A DNA stretch of 64,000 nt from Mycobacterium sp. D16R12 (GCF_002013465.1 NZ_MAFC01000025.1:124001-188000), one strand, 5' to 3'. Shown: positions 14,830-23,906, counted from the first letter of the stretch. Made by a program: numbers and translations. Notes: generated by a model not told the origin, from the letters alone.

Positions 14830-15854
14830 GACCGGGCGCAATCGGGGCGGCATTGCTGGTGGCGCTCGGGGTGCTCTCTGGGTGCGCCATCGACCACTCC
14901 GGCCTGCAGGATGGCAAACCGACCATCCGGATCGGCTATCAGAACTTCCCGAGTGGCGACCTTGTGGTCAAGCAAAATCGTTGGCTGGAAACGGCTTTGC
15001 CCGAATACAACATCAAATGGACACGATTCGACTCGGGCGCCGATGTCAACACCGCATTCATCGCCAGGGAACTGGACTTCGGGTCCCTGGGTTCGAGTCC
15101 TTTCGCGCGAGGGCTGTCGGCACCGTTGAACATCCCGTACCGCGTGGCGTTCGTTCTCGATGTCGCGGGGGATAACGAGGCCCTGGTGGCCAGCAATCGC
15201 AGTGGTGTCACGACGATCGCCGGTCTCAAGGGCAAGCGGGTGGGTACCCCCTTCGCCTCCACCGCGCATTACAGCCTGTTGGCCGCGCTAGCTCAGAACG
15301 GGCTGTCGGCCAAGGATGTTCAGCTGGTGGACCTGCAGCCCCAGGCCGCACTGGCCGCCTTCGATCGTGGCGACGTGGACGCCGTCTACACCTGGCTGCC
15401 CACTGTCGACCAGGTGCGCAAGAACGGCAGAGACCTCATCACCAGCCGGCAGCTGGCTCAGGGAAGCAAGCCCACCCTGGATCTCGGTGCGGTGGCCAAC
15501 GCCTTCTCCGACGCGCATCCCGAGATTGTCGATGTGTGGCGCCAGCAGCAGGCACGGGCGCTGCGGCTCATCCACGACGATCCCAGCACCGCCGCCAAGG
15601 CGATCGCCGCGGAGAACGGGCTCACCCCACAGGAGGTCGCCGGCCAGCTCAAGCAGGGGATCTACCTCACTCCCGGCGAGATCGCCTCACCGAAATGGCT
15701 TGGTGAGGACGGAAAGCCGGGTCATATCGCGGTGGACTTGCAGAGCGCGTCGCAGTTCCTGGCCGAACAGAAGCAGATTCCCACTGCCGCGCCGCTTTCG
15801 ACGTTCGAGAATGCCGTCTACACGAAGGGTCTGCCCGGTGTCATTAGTCGATGA
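14826..15854 (+). CDS. ABC transporter substrate-binding lipoprotein (TauA/SsuA-like)
   Basis: 342 residues. The start at ATG 14826, inside the permease stop, gives a classic lipoprotein signal peptide with lipobox LSGC and Cys20. The mature part is an NMT1/SsuA-type periplasmic-binding fold: IRIGYQNFPSGDLVVKQNRW, then DVNTAFIARELDFGSLGSSP and AALAAFDRGDVDAVYTWLPT. It captures the ligand outside the membrane and delivers it to the permease. The 3' end overlaps the ATPase gene by 17 bases. Confidence 0.88.
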   Translation: MRPGAIGAALLVALGVLSGCAIDHSGLQDGKPTIRIGYQNFPSGDLVVKQNRWLETALPEYNIKWTRFDSGADVNTAFIARELDFGSLGSSPFARGLSAPLNIPYRVAFVLDVAGDNEALVASNRSGVTTIAGLKGKRVGTPFASTAHYSLLAALAQNGLSAKDVQLVDLQPQAALAAFDRGDVDAVYTWLPTVDQVRKNGRDLITSRQLAQGSKPTLDLGAVANAFSDAHPEIVDVWRQQQARALRLIHDDPSTAAKAIAAENGLTPQEVAGQLKQGIYLTPGEIASPKWLGEDGKPGHIAVDLQSASQFLAEQKQIPTAAPLSTFENAVYTKGLPGVISR

Positions 15855-16647
15855 TGTGGAAGCCGCTGCCGGGGAACGGAGCACCGGATCGATCCGGATC
15901 AGCGGCGTGACGCACCGGTACGGCAGCGGTGCGTCCCGGACGACGGCATTGGGTCCGGTGGATCTGACCGTCGATCCGGGAACTTTTCTGGTGCTGGTCG
16001 GGGCTTCCGGCTGCGGCAAGAGCACCCTGCTGCGGCTCTTGGCCGGATTCGAGTCGCCGAGCGAGGGGGCCGTGCAGGTGGCAGGCGACGCGCCCACGCC
16101 CGGCATCACCTCCGGGGTCGTATTCCAGCAGCCGCGTCTGTTTCCCTGGCGCACGGTCGGGGGAAATGTTGAGCTCGCCCTCAAGTACGCGAAGGTGCCT
16201 CGGGAAAGATGGGCGCAACGTCGTGACGATCTGCTTTCCCGAGTGGGGCTGGAAGGCACTGCAGGGCGGCGTATCTGGGAGATCAGCGGCGGTCAGCAGC
16301 AGCGTGTGGCCATCGCCCGCGCCCTCGCCGCGGAGACCCCGCTGTTTCTGCTCGACGAGCCGTTCGCGGCGCTCGACGCACTCACCCGCGAACGCCTCCA
16401 AGAGGATGTTCGTCAGGTCAGTGCCGAGTCGGGCCGCACCACGGTGTTCGTCACGCACAGCGCCGACGAGGCCGCCTTCCTCGGATCGCGCATCGTGGTG
16501 CTGACCCGCCGGCCAGGCCAAGTGGCGCTGGACATCCCGGTGAACCTGCCCCGAACCGGCATCGACCCGGACGATCTACGCCGTTCCCCCGAATACGCCG
16601 AACTGCGCACCGAGGTCGGCAAGGCCGTGAAGGCCGCGGCCGCCTGA
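15838..16647 (+). CDS. ABC transporter ATP-binding protein (TauB/SsuB-like)
   Basis: 269 residues. Walker A is VGASGCGKST; the Q-loop region is VVFQQPRLFPWRTV, which is typical of TauB/SsuB. The signature is SGGQQQRVAIARALA, Walker B is LFLLDEPFAALD, and the switch His is in VFVTHSADEA. The likely start is GTG at 15838, overlapping the lipoprotein gene; the N-terminal 17 residues before IRISGVTHRYG are poorly conserved. It energises the importer encoded just upstream. Confidence 0.9.
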   Translation: MSLVDDVEAAAGERSTGSIRISGVTHRYGSGASRTTALGPVDLTVDPGTFLVLVGASGCGKSTLLRLLAGFESPSEGAVQVAGDAPTPGITSGVVFQQPRLFPWRTVGGNVELALKYAKVPRERWAQRRDDLLSRVGLEGTAGRRIWEISGGQQQRVAIARALAAETPLFLLDEPFAALDALTRERLQEDVRQVSAESGRTTVFVTHSADEAAFLGSRIVVLTRRPGQVALDIPVNLPRTGIDPDDLRRSPEYAELRTEVGKAVKAAAA

Positions 16648-16790
16648 CACGAGCCCCCCAGTCTGTGACATTCGTGGTCACGTACTCGTTAACATGGTTG
16701 CGCCACACCGCCAGCGGACTCGTTACGCAGTGTTATCTCGATGACTGTGGCCTGATGAGTCGGCGACGGTAGCATTACGGGCATACATCA

Positions 16791-16815
16791 CCGGGTGGGC
16801 GAAGAAGCCCACCGG
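16791..16815 (+). repeat. Hairpin between the ABC importer and the small gene
   Basis: CCGGGTGGGC (16791-16800) pairs with GCCCACCGG (16807-16815) with one bulged G and the loop GAAGAA. It may act as a terminator for the importer operon or as a leader structure of the next gene. Confidence 0.4.
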
Positions 16816-16872
16816 AACGGGCACTCATCGTGGCCCCCTGTTGACACACTTCCCCTTCTTCTGAGGATCGAC

Positions 16873-17058
16873 ATGAGCGATGAACTGTTTGTTGGCATGA
16901 CCGAAACAGGGTGGGATCTGGCTCCCTGGGAAACCGAGCCGACCTTCACCACCGACGAGCTGCAGATTCTGCTGAACCCTGCGTTGTCCGTTGCGGAGGC
17001 GGCCGAAGAGGTGGGCTGCGTTGAGCATGATGTCCAGCGCCTTCGGGACTCGGCGTAG
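16873..17058 (+). CDS. Small conserved-looking acidic protein with a predicted helix-turn-helix-like C-terminus
   Basis: 61 residues from ATG 16873, preceded by GAGGA 6-10 bases upstream. It reads MSDELFVGMTETGWDLAPWE, then TFTTDELQILLNPALSVAEA and AEEVGCVEHDVQRLRDSA. The last 35 residues look like two short helices with a turn, as in simple DNA-binding or protein-binding modules. It stands alone between the importer and the convergent ankyrin gene. An in-frame ATG at 16795 would place the hairpin in coding sequence, so it is less likely. I do not recognise the family. Confidence 0.55.
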   Translation: MSDELFVGMTETGWDLAPWETEPTFTTDELQILLNPALSVAEAAEEVGCVEHDVQRLRDSA

Positions 17059-17076
17059 CGACAAGGCTGGGCGGGC

Positions 17077-18300
17077 CTACCCGGGGTCATCCTCCCGCAA
17101 TAGCGCCACGGCCTCGGTCTGATAGGCGTGCTGTGCCCATTGCAGAGGTGTTGACCCAAAGCGGGTGTCGGTCATCGCGCGGTCGGCCCCGGCCTCCAGG
17201 AGCCGGCGGATCAGCGTCAGATCACCTGCCCAGGCCGCCTGGTGCAGCGGCGTCGCGCCTTCTTCGTCGCGGGCATTGACGTCGGTGGGGAAGGAGGGCG
17301 TCACGAGATGTACTCCGGTGGTGTCGATTCCGTTCCGTGCGAGCAGCTCCAGACGATTGGCGAAACCATGCTCGGCGGCCCAGTCGACCTGCCGCCGCCA
17401 CATCTGCTCGCGGGTCTCCATCGCCTCGCCCAGGCGATGCTCCCATGGGCTCGTGCCGGCATCGGCCAACCCGTGCGAGAACAGCAACTCCAGATGCGAA
17501 TCGTCGGGGCGGAACATCCTGTTGTAGAGGGTCTGCTGGTCCACCGGGTGCGCACCGCGCTGCAGCAGCACGGTGGCCAGTGCATCGGCGAAGGGGTGGC
17601 GGGGCTGACGTCCGGGACCCTGCTCACCCTCGCCGAACACCCCCGTCAACGCGGTGAACGGGGTGGACAGTCCGCGCCACAGATATCCCGAGTTCGGGTC
17701 GGCACCGCCATCGAGAAGAAGGTGCGCGGCCGTGAGCGTGTCTTCCATGGTGCGGCGCAACGGTGCCCGTCCGTAGCAGAGATACATCAGCGGGGACCAG
17801 TTGTACGGACCGCCGCTCGTGGTCGCCAGTGCCGGTTGCGCCGCGAGATGACGTGCGAGCGCGACCGGGTCCGCGGCGGACGCGGCGCCCCACACATGCC
17901 GATCCACCAGCGCCGGATCGGCGGCCACCAGATCGGCTGCCGCCTGCCAGCGCGGAGGTTCGTCGTCCTCGTCGTACCGCAGCGAGGCGAGGGCGCAGAA
18001 CCGGTCGGCGGTGTCGAGGTCCGGTTCATCGACCGCGCTCGGATCGGTGCTGAGCCCGGCCGCAAGTTCCACATAGCGCACGAGGGCGGGCCAGCCGGTG
18101 AATCCGTAGCGGCGGGCCACTGTCAGCTGGGCCTCGTGCAGCGCGAATTGCTCACCGGCCAAGGCGATATCGGGGCGGGGGTGGTGCCTGCGCACCGTAT
18201 CGACGGCCACTGGATTCGCGGTACGCACCGCACGCTGAAGTTCGCGCGCATCACCGCGGACGCGATCGAGTGACGGATTGGTGGGAAGGGTGCTGGCCAT
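17077..18300 (-). CDS. Ankyrin-repeat protein
   Basis: 407 residues. The N-terminal 60 residues (LDRVRGDARELQRAVRT, HHPRPDIALAGEQFALHEAQ) match proteins that open with an RNA-polymerase-sigma-like or formylglycine-unrelated helical region and end in ankyrin repeats. At least three ankyrin units are visible: AAHLLLDGGADPNSGYLW, EEGATPLHQAAWAGDLTLIR and RFGSTPLQWAQHAYQTEA. Such repeats mediate protein contacts. The start is supported by GAGAGGAGG before ATG 18300. The function is unknown. It is convergent with the 61-residue gene (18-base gap). Confidence 0.8.
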   Translation of the reverse strand: MASTLPTNPSLDRVRGDARELQRAVRTANPVAVDTVRRHHPRPDIALAGEQFALHEAQLTVARRYGFTGWPALVRYVELAAGLSTDPSAVDEPDLDTADRFCALASLRYDEDDEPPRWQAAADLVAADPALVDRHVWGAASAADPVALARHLAAQPALATTSGGPYNWSPLMYLCYGRAPLRRTMEDTLTAAHLLLDGGADPNSGYLWRGLSTPFTALTGVFGEGEQGPGRQPRHPFADALATVLLQRGAHPVDQQTLYNRMFRPDDSHLELLFSHGLADAGTSPWEHRLGEAMETREQMWRRQVDWAAEHGFANRLELLARNGIDTTGVHLVTPSFPTDVNARDEEGATPLHQAAWAGDLTLIRRLLEAGADRAMTDTRFGSTPLQWAQHAYQTEAVALLREDDPG

Positions 18301-18404
18301 GACGGCCTCCTCTCGTGAACCCGATGTCCGCGAGACCAGGTGTGAGAAGAGGTCGGCTAAACCACGTCAAGAAACGCAGGGAGGCTGAGCCTCTTCGGGC
18401 GGAC

Positions 18405-18428
18405 ACCGGGCGCTCCTGCACGCCCGGT
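18405..18428 (-). terminator. Hairpin terminator downstream of the amidase gene
   Basis: ACCGGGCG and CGCCCGGT form a perfect 8-bp stem with an 8-base loop, 16 bases beyond the amidase stop on the minus strand. A smaller inverted repeat (GAGGCT/AGCCTC) follows at about 18381-18393. There is no U-tract. Confidence 0.5.
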
Positions 18429-18443
18429 ACCCACATTACCGCG

Positions 18444-19919
18444 CTAGAGCGTGGGGCGTCGGTGTGCCCACGGCTCAGTCGCTTCGAGCTGAGCGGCCAA
18501 CCGGATGAGTAGAGATTCACCGCCCAGTGGCGCGACGAACTGCACGCCGAGTGGCAGACCCTTCGGTGTCTGATACAACGGCAAGGAAATCGCCGGGCGC
18601 CCAGTGAGATTCGCCAATTGGGTATAGGGAACCCAGCCGAGGTTGTCGTTGATCATGCTGTCGACGATGTTCGCGTACTTGAGCACGCGGGCAGTCTTGG
18701 TACGCAGCAGGAGATCGGATACGGCGGCCAGCGGCGCCGGGAGATTGAACTCGCCGATCCGCGGCGGAGCCTTGGCGAGTGTGGGTGTGAGCAGCAGGTC
18801 GTAGTCGCCGAAGAAGGTTGCCAGTTCCCGCACGTAGTTATGTCGGCGCTCCACGGCCGCAACGTAATCGGGGCCGCTGGTGGCGCGGCCCAGGGCGGCG
18901 ATGAGCAGGGTGTCGCGTTCGAACCCCTCGTCGCCCGCTCCGGTCAGCTTCTTGGTGTCGTCCACCTCGTAGGCGGCGTGCACAAACCAGGTCAGCAGGA
19001 AATCACGGGCGAGCTGCCCGTCGTCGTAGGGGGCGCTCACCTCTTCCACCTCATGGCCCAGGTGAGTCAGGAGGCGCACCGCGGTCTCGACGGCGGCCAC
19101 TGCGGCGGGATCGGGATTCGGGGTGATGACGGTAGGGATGCGTACCCCGATCCGCAGCTTGCCGGGATCCCGGCCCACCTGCGAGGCATACGAATCCTCG
19201 GGCATCGCCGGGAGATACGGGGATGTGGGCTCCGGGCCGGCGATGATGTCGAGCATGGCGGCGGTATCGCGGACGGTGCGTGACACCGTGCCGCTGACCG
19301 CCGCGCCGTGCATGGGCTCACCCGCCCCCGGACCCATCGGAGTGATACCGCGACCGGGTTTTAGACCCACCAGACCACAGCATCCCGCAGGGATGCGGAT
19401 CGACCCGCCCCCGTCACTGGCACCGGCCACCGGCACGATTCCCGCGGCCACGGCCGCGGCGGAGCCGCCCGAGGACCCGCCCGGGGTGTGGTTCAGATCC
19501 CACGGATTACGGCTTGGCCCAAAGAGTTCCGGCTCGGTGATGCCCTTCGACCCGAATTCGGGGGTGTTGGTCTTGCCGAAGATGACCAGACCGGCATCGA
19601 GCCAGCGCTGCACGATGGTGGCGTGTTCCGGTGCGGGGCGCTTGGACAACGCCCGGCACCCTCCCGATGTCGGGTGGCCCTTGTAGTCCTGGCCGAGGTC
19701 CTTGATGAGAAAGGGCACTCCGGCGAACGGTCCGGTCAGCTCACCGGCGACCTGCTGGTCGGCCTCGGGGATGGTCCGGACGATGGCGCCGATGTCGTTG
19801 TTGACCGCTACCGCCCTCGCGCGGGCGGCGGCGAGGAGCTCGGCGGGACTGACCTGCTTGGTGGCGACGAGCTCGGCCAGGCCGGTGGCGTCGTGTTGGG
19901 AGTATTCGGAGAAGTCCAC
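18444..19919 (-). CDS. Amidase-signature family hydrolase
   Basis: 491 residues. The Ser-cisSer-Lys triad of amidase-signature enzymes is present: Lys73 (GVPFLIKDLGQDY), Ser150 in TPGGSSGGSAAAVAAG and nucleophile Ser173 (GASDGGGSIRIPAGCCG). The family hydrolyses amides of many kinds; mycobacteria hold several paralogues (AmiA-D). It is not GatA, since no gatB/gatC lies near. It follows the glycosyltransferase gene on the same strand with a 27-base gap, so the two are probably co-transcribed. The substrate is unknown. Confidence 0.88.
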   Translation of the reverse strand: MDFSEYSQHDATGLAELVATKQVSPAELLAAARARAVAVNNDIGAIVRTIPEADQQVAGELTGPFAGVPFLIKDLGQDYKGHPTSGGCRALSKRPAPEHATIVQRWLDAGLVIFGKTNTPEFGSKGITEPELFGPSRNPWDLNHTPGGSSGGSAAAVAAGIVPVAGASDGGGSIRIPAGCCGLVGLKPGRGITPMGPGAGEPMHGAAVSGTVSRTVRDTAAMLDIIAGPEPTSPYLPAMPEDSYASQVGRDPGKLRIGVRIPTVITPNPDPAAVAAVETAVRLLTHLGHEVEEVSAPYDDGQLARDFLLTWFVHAAYEVDDTKKLTGAGDEGFERDTLLIAALGRATSGPDYVAAVERRHNYVRELATFFGDYDLLLTPTLAKAPPRIGEFNLPAPLAAVSDLLLRTKTARVLKYANIVDSMINDNLGWVPYTQLANLTGRPAISLPLYQTPKGLPLGVQFVAPLGGESLLIRLAAQLEATEPWAHRRPTL

Positions 19920-19946
19920 CCGGCCAGCCTATGCGGCATCAGGGGA

Positions 19947-21191
19947 TCAGGCGTTGGCCTTCTTCAGTACATCGTTGTAGATGGCGACAATTTTCTCGGT
20001 CTGCAGCGACTGGCGCGGCTCGTCCTGATGCGCGGCGACAACTTCGGTCATCTGTCGCAGCTTGGAGCGGTCATCGGCCAGTGCCCGGATGGCCGCAGCG
20101 ATTGCCTCGACGGACTCGTTCTCCGTCACCAGGCCACCGCCGTCGGGTACCGACTCGCCGAGGATCTCGTCGCAGAAGATGACGGGGGTCGACATCGAAA
20201 TAGCTTCCAGCAGAACCAGTCCCTGAGTGTCGAAACCGAAGGACGTGAACAGCAGCGCGCTGCTGGCTCCCATCGCCGCCAGGCAGCTGTCCTGGCTGAC
20301 CCGGCCGCGCAACCGGATCCGGTTGGAGGCGCCGTGCGAATCGACGTACTTCTTGATGGCGTGCTCGAGGTGGCCGTCACCGTAGATGTCCATGACACAG
20401 TTCTTGACCTGGGTGGCGGCCTTCACGGCCTCCAGCACCCGCTTCTCCGGGGAGAGACGTCCGCACCAGATCAGCCGCAGCGGCTCATCGTCGGTCGGCT
20501 TGTCGTCCGCCGCTTCACGGGCGATGTCCACCAGCTCGTCGTCGACACCGTTCGAGACCACCGAGATGGGACGGCGCAGGCCGCGCTCGGTGAGGGCCTG
20601 CGCGAAGTGCGTCGTCGGGGTGATTTCGTGGTCCACGGCCTGCGCCTGAGCCATCATCAGCTGCCATGCCCGCCGCGATGCGGCGGACTCCTGCACCGTC
20701 GTCAGGTGGAAATCTCTGGGCAGGTGACGCTCCTGCATCTGGCTGAAAATCCACGCCAGCAGCAGGGGGTTGGGGCTGGCCTTCTCGAAGTACACGTCGT
20801 ACCGGGTGTGCTTGGTCTGCACCACCGGGATGCCATTGCGGCGAGCGGCTTCCACACCGGCGATGCAGACGCCCAGGTCGCCCTGGCTGTGGATGATGTC
20901 GATGGGTCCGCGGGCGCGCAGCTCCCGGTCGATCAGCTCCCTGTTCGCCGTTCCGGGCCATACGAAGGTGAAGTCGTCGTGCTTGCCGAGCTTGCGCATC
21001 GCCTCTGCCACGAACGGCACGGGCTTGACCTCGACGACGTTCGGGTCGGGGTCGACGGTGTGGGCCAATGGTGCGGTAAACACCGTCACCTTGTGCCCCA
21101 GCCGCTCCAGGCCGTGACGCTGCCGGGCCACCGAGATCTGCGCCCCGCCCAGGCTCTCGGGATGAAGATCGGTGAACAGCGCAATATGCAT
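19947..21191 (-). CDS. GT4-family glycosyltransferase
   Basis: 414 residues from ATG 21191; an earlier in-frame extension lacks family similarity. It has a GT-B fold with the N-terminal acceptor domain (MHIALFTDLHPESLGGAQIS, VVQTKHTRYDVYFEKASPNP) and the C-terminal nucleotide-sugar domain (ISVVSNGVDDELVD, LIWCGRLSPEKRVLEAV, SFGFDTQGLVLLEAISMSTP). The EX7E-type motif lies in the last block. It transfers a sugar, probably in glycolipid or mannoside synthesis. It is divergent from pafA, so the 166-base gap between the start codons serves both. The specific acceptor is unknown. Confidence 0.85.
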   Translation of the reverse strand: MHIALFTDLHPESLGGAQISVARQRHGLERLGHKVTVFTAPLAHTVDPDPNVVEVKPVPFVAEAMRKLGKHDDFTFVWPGTANRELIDRELRARGPIDIIHSQGDLGVCIAGVEAARRNGIPVVQTKHTRYDVYFEKASPNPLLLAWIFSQMQERHLPRDFHLTTVQESAASRRAWQLMMAQAQAVDHEITPTTHFAQALTERGLRRPISVVSNGVDDELVDIAREAADDKPTDDEPLRLIWCGRLSPEKRVLEAVKAATQVKNCVMDIYGDGHLEHAIKKYVDSHGASNRIRLRGRVSQDSCLAAMGASSALLFTSFGFDTQGLVLLEAISMSTPVIFCDEILGESVPDGGGLVTENESVEAIAAAIRALADDRSKLRQMTEVVAAHQDEPRQSLQTEKIVAIYNDVLKKANA

Positions 21192-21344
21192 CGTCGAAAC
21201 CTTGTCGTTGTGTGCCAATACGGCGTGCGGAAACCGGGCCCAACCCGAACCGAACCGTATCGGATCGCCGGTCGTGCTGCTGAGATACCCAGACAGAAGG
21301 CCCGGAGAAAGGCCAGCCTCCCCGCCGCCGATGGCCTCACCCAG

Positions 21345-21350
21345 TAGTCT
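21345..21350 (+). promoter_or_regulatory. -10 element of pafA (leaderless)
   Basis: TAGTCT followed by exactly 7 bases and the GTG at 21358. The geometry supports both a leaderless transcript and this start. Confidence 0.55.
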
Positions 21351-21357
21351 CGATGCT

Positions 21358-22716
21358 GTGCAGCGTCGAATTATGGGCATCGAGACCGAGTTCGGCGTCA
21401 CGTGCACATTTCACGGCCACCGGCGATTGAGCCCGGACGAGGTTGCCCGCTATCTGTTCCGTCGCGTGGTGTCTTGGGGACGCAGTTCCAACGTCTTCCT
21501 GCGCAATGGCGCACGGCTCTACCTCGATGTGGGCAGCCACCCCGAATACGCCACCGCCGAATGCGACAGCCTGGTCCAGCTGGTCACCCATGACCGTGCC
21601 GGGGAACGCGTCCTGGAGGACCTGCTCATCGACGCCGAGCAGCGCCTGTCCGACGAGGGCATCGGCGGCGACATCTACTTGTTCAAGAACAACACCGACT
21701 CCGCCGGAAACTCCTACGGCTGCCACGAGAACTACCTCATCGTGCGGGCGGGGGAGTTCTCCCGGATTTCTGATGTGCTGCTGCCCTTCCTGGTGACTCG
21801 CCAGCTGATCTGTGGCGCGGGCAAGATACTGCAAACCCCCAAGGCGGCGACCTTCTGCTTGTCGCAACGCGCCGAACATATTTGGGAAGGCGTGTCTTCG
21901 GCGACCACCCGCAGTCGTCCCATCATCAACACCCGCGATGAGCCGCACGCGGACGCCGAGAAGTACCGGCGGCTGCACGTCATCGTCGGCGACTCCAACA
22001 TGTCGGAGTCGACCACCATGCTCAAGGTCGGCACCGCGGCGCTGGTGCTGGAGATGATCGAAAGCGGCGTCGCCTTCCGGGACTTCTCGCTGGATAACCC
22101 GATTCGTGCCATCCGTGAGGTCAGCCATGACCTCACCGGCCGCCGCCCCGTCCGGCTCGCCGGTGGACGTCAGGCCAGTGCGCTGGACATCCAGCGCGAG
22201 TACCACGCCCGCGCCGTCGAGCATCTGACCACCCGCGAGCCGAACGCGCAGGTCGAGCAGGTTGTGGAGCTCTGGGGCCGCACGCTGGATGCCGTTGAGG
22301 CCCAGGACTTCTCGAAGGTCGACACCGAGATCGACTGGGTGATCAAGCGCAAACTGTTCCAGCGGTATCAGGACCGCTACAACATGGAGCTTTCCGACCC
22401 GAAGATCGCCCAGCTGGACCTGGCCTATCACGACATCAAGCGCGGTCGGGGCGTGTTCGACCTGCTGCAGCGCAAGGGGTTGGCCGCCCGTGTCACCACC
22501 GACGAGGAGATCAAGGCCGCCGTCGACCAGCCTCCGCAGACCACCCGTGCCAAGCTGCGCGGTGATTTCATCACCGCCGCTCAGGAGGCCGGCCGCGATT
22601 TCACCGTCGACTGGGTGCACCTCAAGCTCAACGACCAGGCGCAGCGCACGGTGCTGTGCAAGGACCCGTTCCGGTCCGTCGACGAGCGGGTGGAACGGCT
22701 CATCGCCAGCATGTAG
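21358..22716 (+). CDS. pafA: Pup-protein ligase
   Basis: 452 residues, the same length as M. tuberculosis PafA. The N-terminus QRRIMGIETEFGVTCTFHGH is nearly identical; Glu9 and Glu11 belong to the ATP/Mg site. PafA activates the C-terminal Glu of deamidated Pup and joins it to substrate lysines. Start GTG 21358 aligns exactly with the known N-terminus. NTRDEPHADAEKYRRLHVIV is shared with Dop. Here pafA is separated from the pup operon by about 9 kb of accessory genes. A hairpin terminator follows. Confidence 0.96.
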   Translation: MQRRIMGIETEFGVTCTFHGHRRLSPDEVARYLFRRVVSWGRSSNVFLRNGARLYLDVGSHPEYATAECDSLVQLVTHDRAGERVLEDLLIDAEQRLSDEGIGGDIYLFKNNTDSAGNSYGCHENYLIVRAGEFSRISDVLLPFLVTRQLICGAGKILQTPKAATFCLSQRAEHIWEGVSSATTRSRPIINTRDEPHADAEKYRRLHVIVGDSNMSESTTMLKVGTAALVLEMIESGVAFRDFSLDNPIRAIREVSHDLTGRRPVRLAGGRQASALDIQREYHARAVEHLTTREPNAQVEQVVELWGRTLDAVEAQDFSKVDTEIDWVIKRKLFQRYQDRYNMELSDPKIAQLDLAYHDIKRGRGVFDLLQRKGLAARVTTDEEIKAAVDQPPQTTRAKLRGDFITAAQEAGRDFTVDWVHLKLNDQAQRTVLCKDPFRSVDERVERLIASM

Positions 22717-22726
22717 CGCGGTTCTC

Positions 22727-22789
22727 CGCCGAGTGCGAGGGTCGCGGGAGAAATCTGCCCAGAAATCCGCGCCAGGCTCGCACTCGGCG
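22727..22789 (+). terminator. Hairpin terminator after pafA
   Basis: CGCCGAGTGCGAG (22727-22739) and CTCGCACTCGGCG (22777-22789) form a perfect 13-bp stem with a 37-base loop, followed by TTTGGGTT. Its stem core GCCGAGTGCG recurs in the terminator at 29787. Confidence 0.6.
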
Positions 22790-22798
22790 TTTGGGTTA

Positions 22799-22820
22799 TG
22801 TCCGAACAAACATTCGGACA
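22799..22820. promoter_or_regulatory. Candidate LexA (SOS) box upstream of pafBC
   Basis: TGTCCGAA-CAAACA-TTCGGACA is an 8-bp inverted repeat. Its core CGAAC-AAAC-ATTCG differs by one base from the mycobacterial/Bacillus-type SOS box CGAAC-N4-GTTCG. It is centred about 62 bases before the likely pafB transcription start. pafBC encodes the other DNA-damage regulator, so a LexA site here would link the two responses. Confidence 0.45.
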
Positions 22821-22858
22821 CTCCCGCATGCGCTCCGGGCTGACGTGCCGGTTTCCTC

Positions 22859-22864
22859 TAAGCT
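22859..22864 (+). promoter_or_regulatory. -10 element of pafB (leaderless)
   Basis: TAAGCT with exactly 7 bases to the GTG at 22872. Confidence 0.55.
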
Positions 22865-22871
22865 TTCCGCC

Positions 22872-23906
22872 GTGGCGATCTCCAAAGTCGAGCGGTTGAT
22901 GAACCTGGTGATCTGCCTGCTGTCCACCCGCACCTATGTCACCGCCGAACGCATCCGTACCTCGGTGGCCGGTTACTCGGACTCGCCGAGCGATGAGGCC
23001 TTCAGCCGGATGTTCGAGCGCGATAAGAACGAGCTGCGCGACCTGGGCATCCCGCTGGAGACGGGGAAGGTGTCGTCCTTCGACGCCACCGAGGGGTACC
23101 GCATCAGCCGCGACGCCTACGAGCTGCCCGATATCACCCTCACCGCCGACGAGTCCGCAGCCGTCGCGGTCGCCACCCAGCTGTGGCAGTCGCCCGAGCT
23201 GGTCACCGCCGCGCAGGGCGCGCTGATGAAGCTGCGCGCGGCGGGGGTGGATGTCGACCCGGCCGCCGAGAACGTCTCGGTGGTGGGATCCACGACAAAC
23301 CTCGCCATGCCCGGAGGCCGTGGATCGGAATCGGTACTGCGAATCCTGCTGTCCGCCATCGACTCCGGTCAGGCCGTGCAATTCGGGCACCGGCCGTCGC
23401 GCGCCGAGCCGTATGTCATGCGCACCGTCGAACCCTGGGGCGTGATCACCGATCGCGGCCGCTGGTATCTGGTCGGACACGACCGGGACCGCAACGCCAC
23501 CCGCACTTTCCGGCTCTCCCGTATCGGGGAGGACGTCACCATGCTCGACAAACCGGGGACGGTACGGCGCCCCGATGGGGTGGACCTGCGCGCCATCGTG
23601 GCCAGAGCCGTCGGCGACGGCCCGGTGCGGATCACCGCGCGAGTGTGGATCGCCGAAGGACGCGCCCAGGAGCTGCGTCGGATGGGTGCCGTCGTCGAAC
23701 CGCAGCGGCGGGGAGAGCGCGACGGGGATGTGATCGAGATCGAGGTGGCTTCACCCGACCGCTTGGTTCGCTCGATCGCCTCCCACGGCGCCGACGCGGT
23801 CGCATTGGAGCCGGCACAGGTGCGTGACGAGGTCATCGCTCGTCTGCAGGAGCACGCGGCGGATGAGCCGCTTGTGCGACGAGGATCTAGTGGAGTCACG
23901 GCATGA
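22872..23906 (+). CDS. pafB: DNA-damage response transcription activator subunit PafB
   Basis: 344 residues. An N-terminal winged helix-turn-helix (SKVERLMNLVICLLSTRTYV) is followed by a WYL domain (DRGRWYLVGHDRDR near residue 200) and a WCX domain. With PafC it forms a heterodimer that activates the RecA/LexA-independent DNA-damage regulon in mycobacteria; despite the name it is not part of pupylation chemistry. The GTG start at 22872 is supported by the leaderless promoter geometry. It overlaps pafC by ATGA. Confidence 0.93.
   Translation: MAISKVERLMNLVICLLSTRTYVTAERIRTSVAGYSDSPSDEAFSRMFERDKNELRDLGIPLETGKVSSFDATEGYRISRDAYELPDITLTADESAAVAVATQLWQSPELVTAAQGALMKLRAAGVDVDPAAENVSVVGSTTNLAMPGGRGSESVLRILLSAIDSGQAVQFGHRPSRAEPYVMRTVEPWGVITDRGRWYLVGHDRDRNATRTFRLSRIGEDVTMLDKPGTVRRPDGVDLRAIVARAVGDGPVRITARVWIAEGRAQELRRMGAVVEPQRRGERDGDVIEIEVASPDRLVRSIASHGADAVALEPAQVRDEVIARLQEHAADEPLVRRGSSGVTA

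Noticed and set aside
19488..21347. 619-codon plus-strand frame antisense to the amidase and glycosyltransferase genes
   Set aside because: High GC makes long antisense frames common. The minus-strand proteins carry full catalytic motifs and the antisense product resembles nothing.
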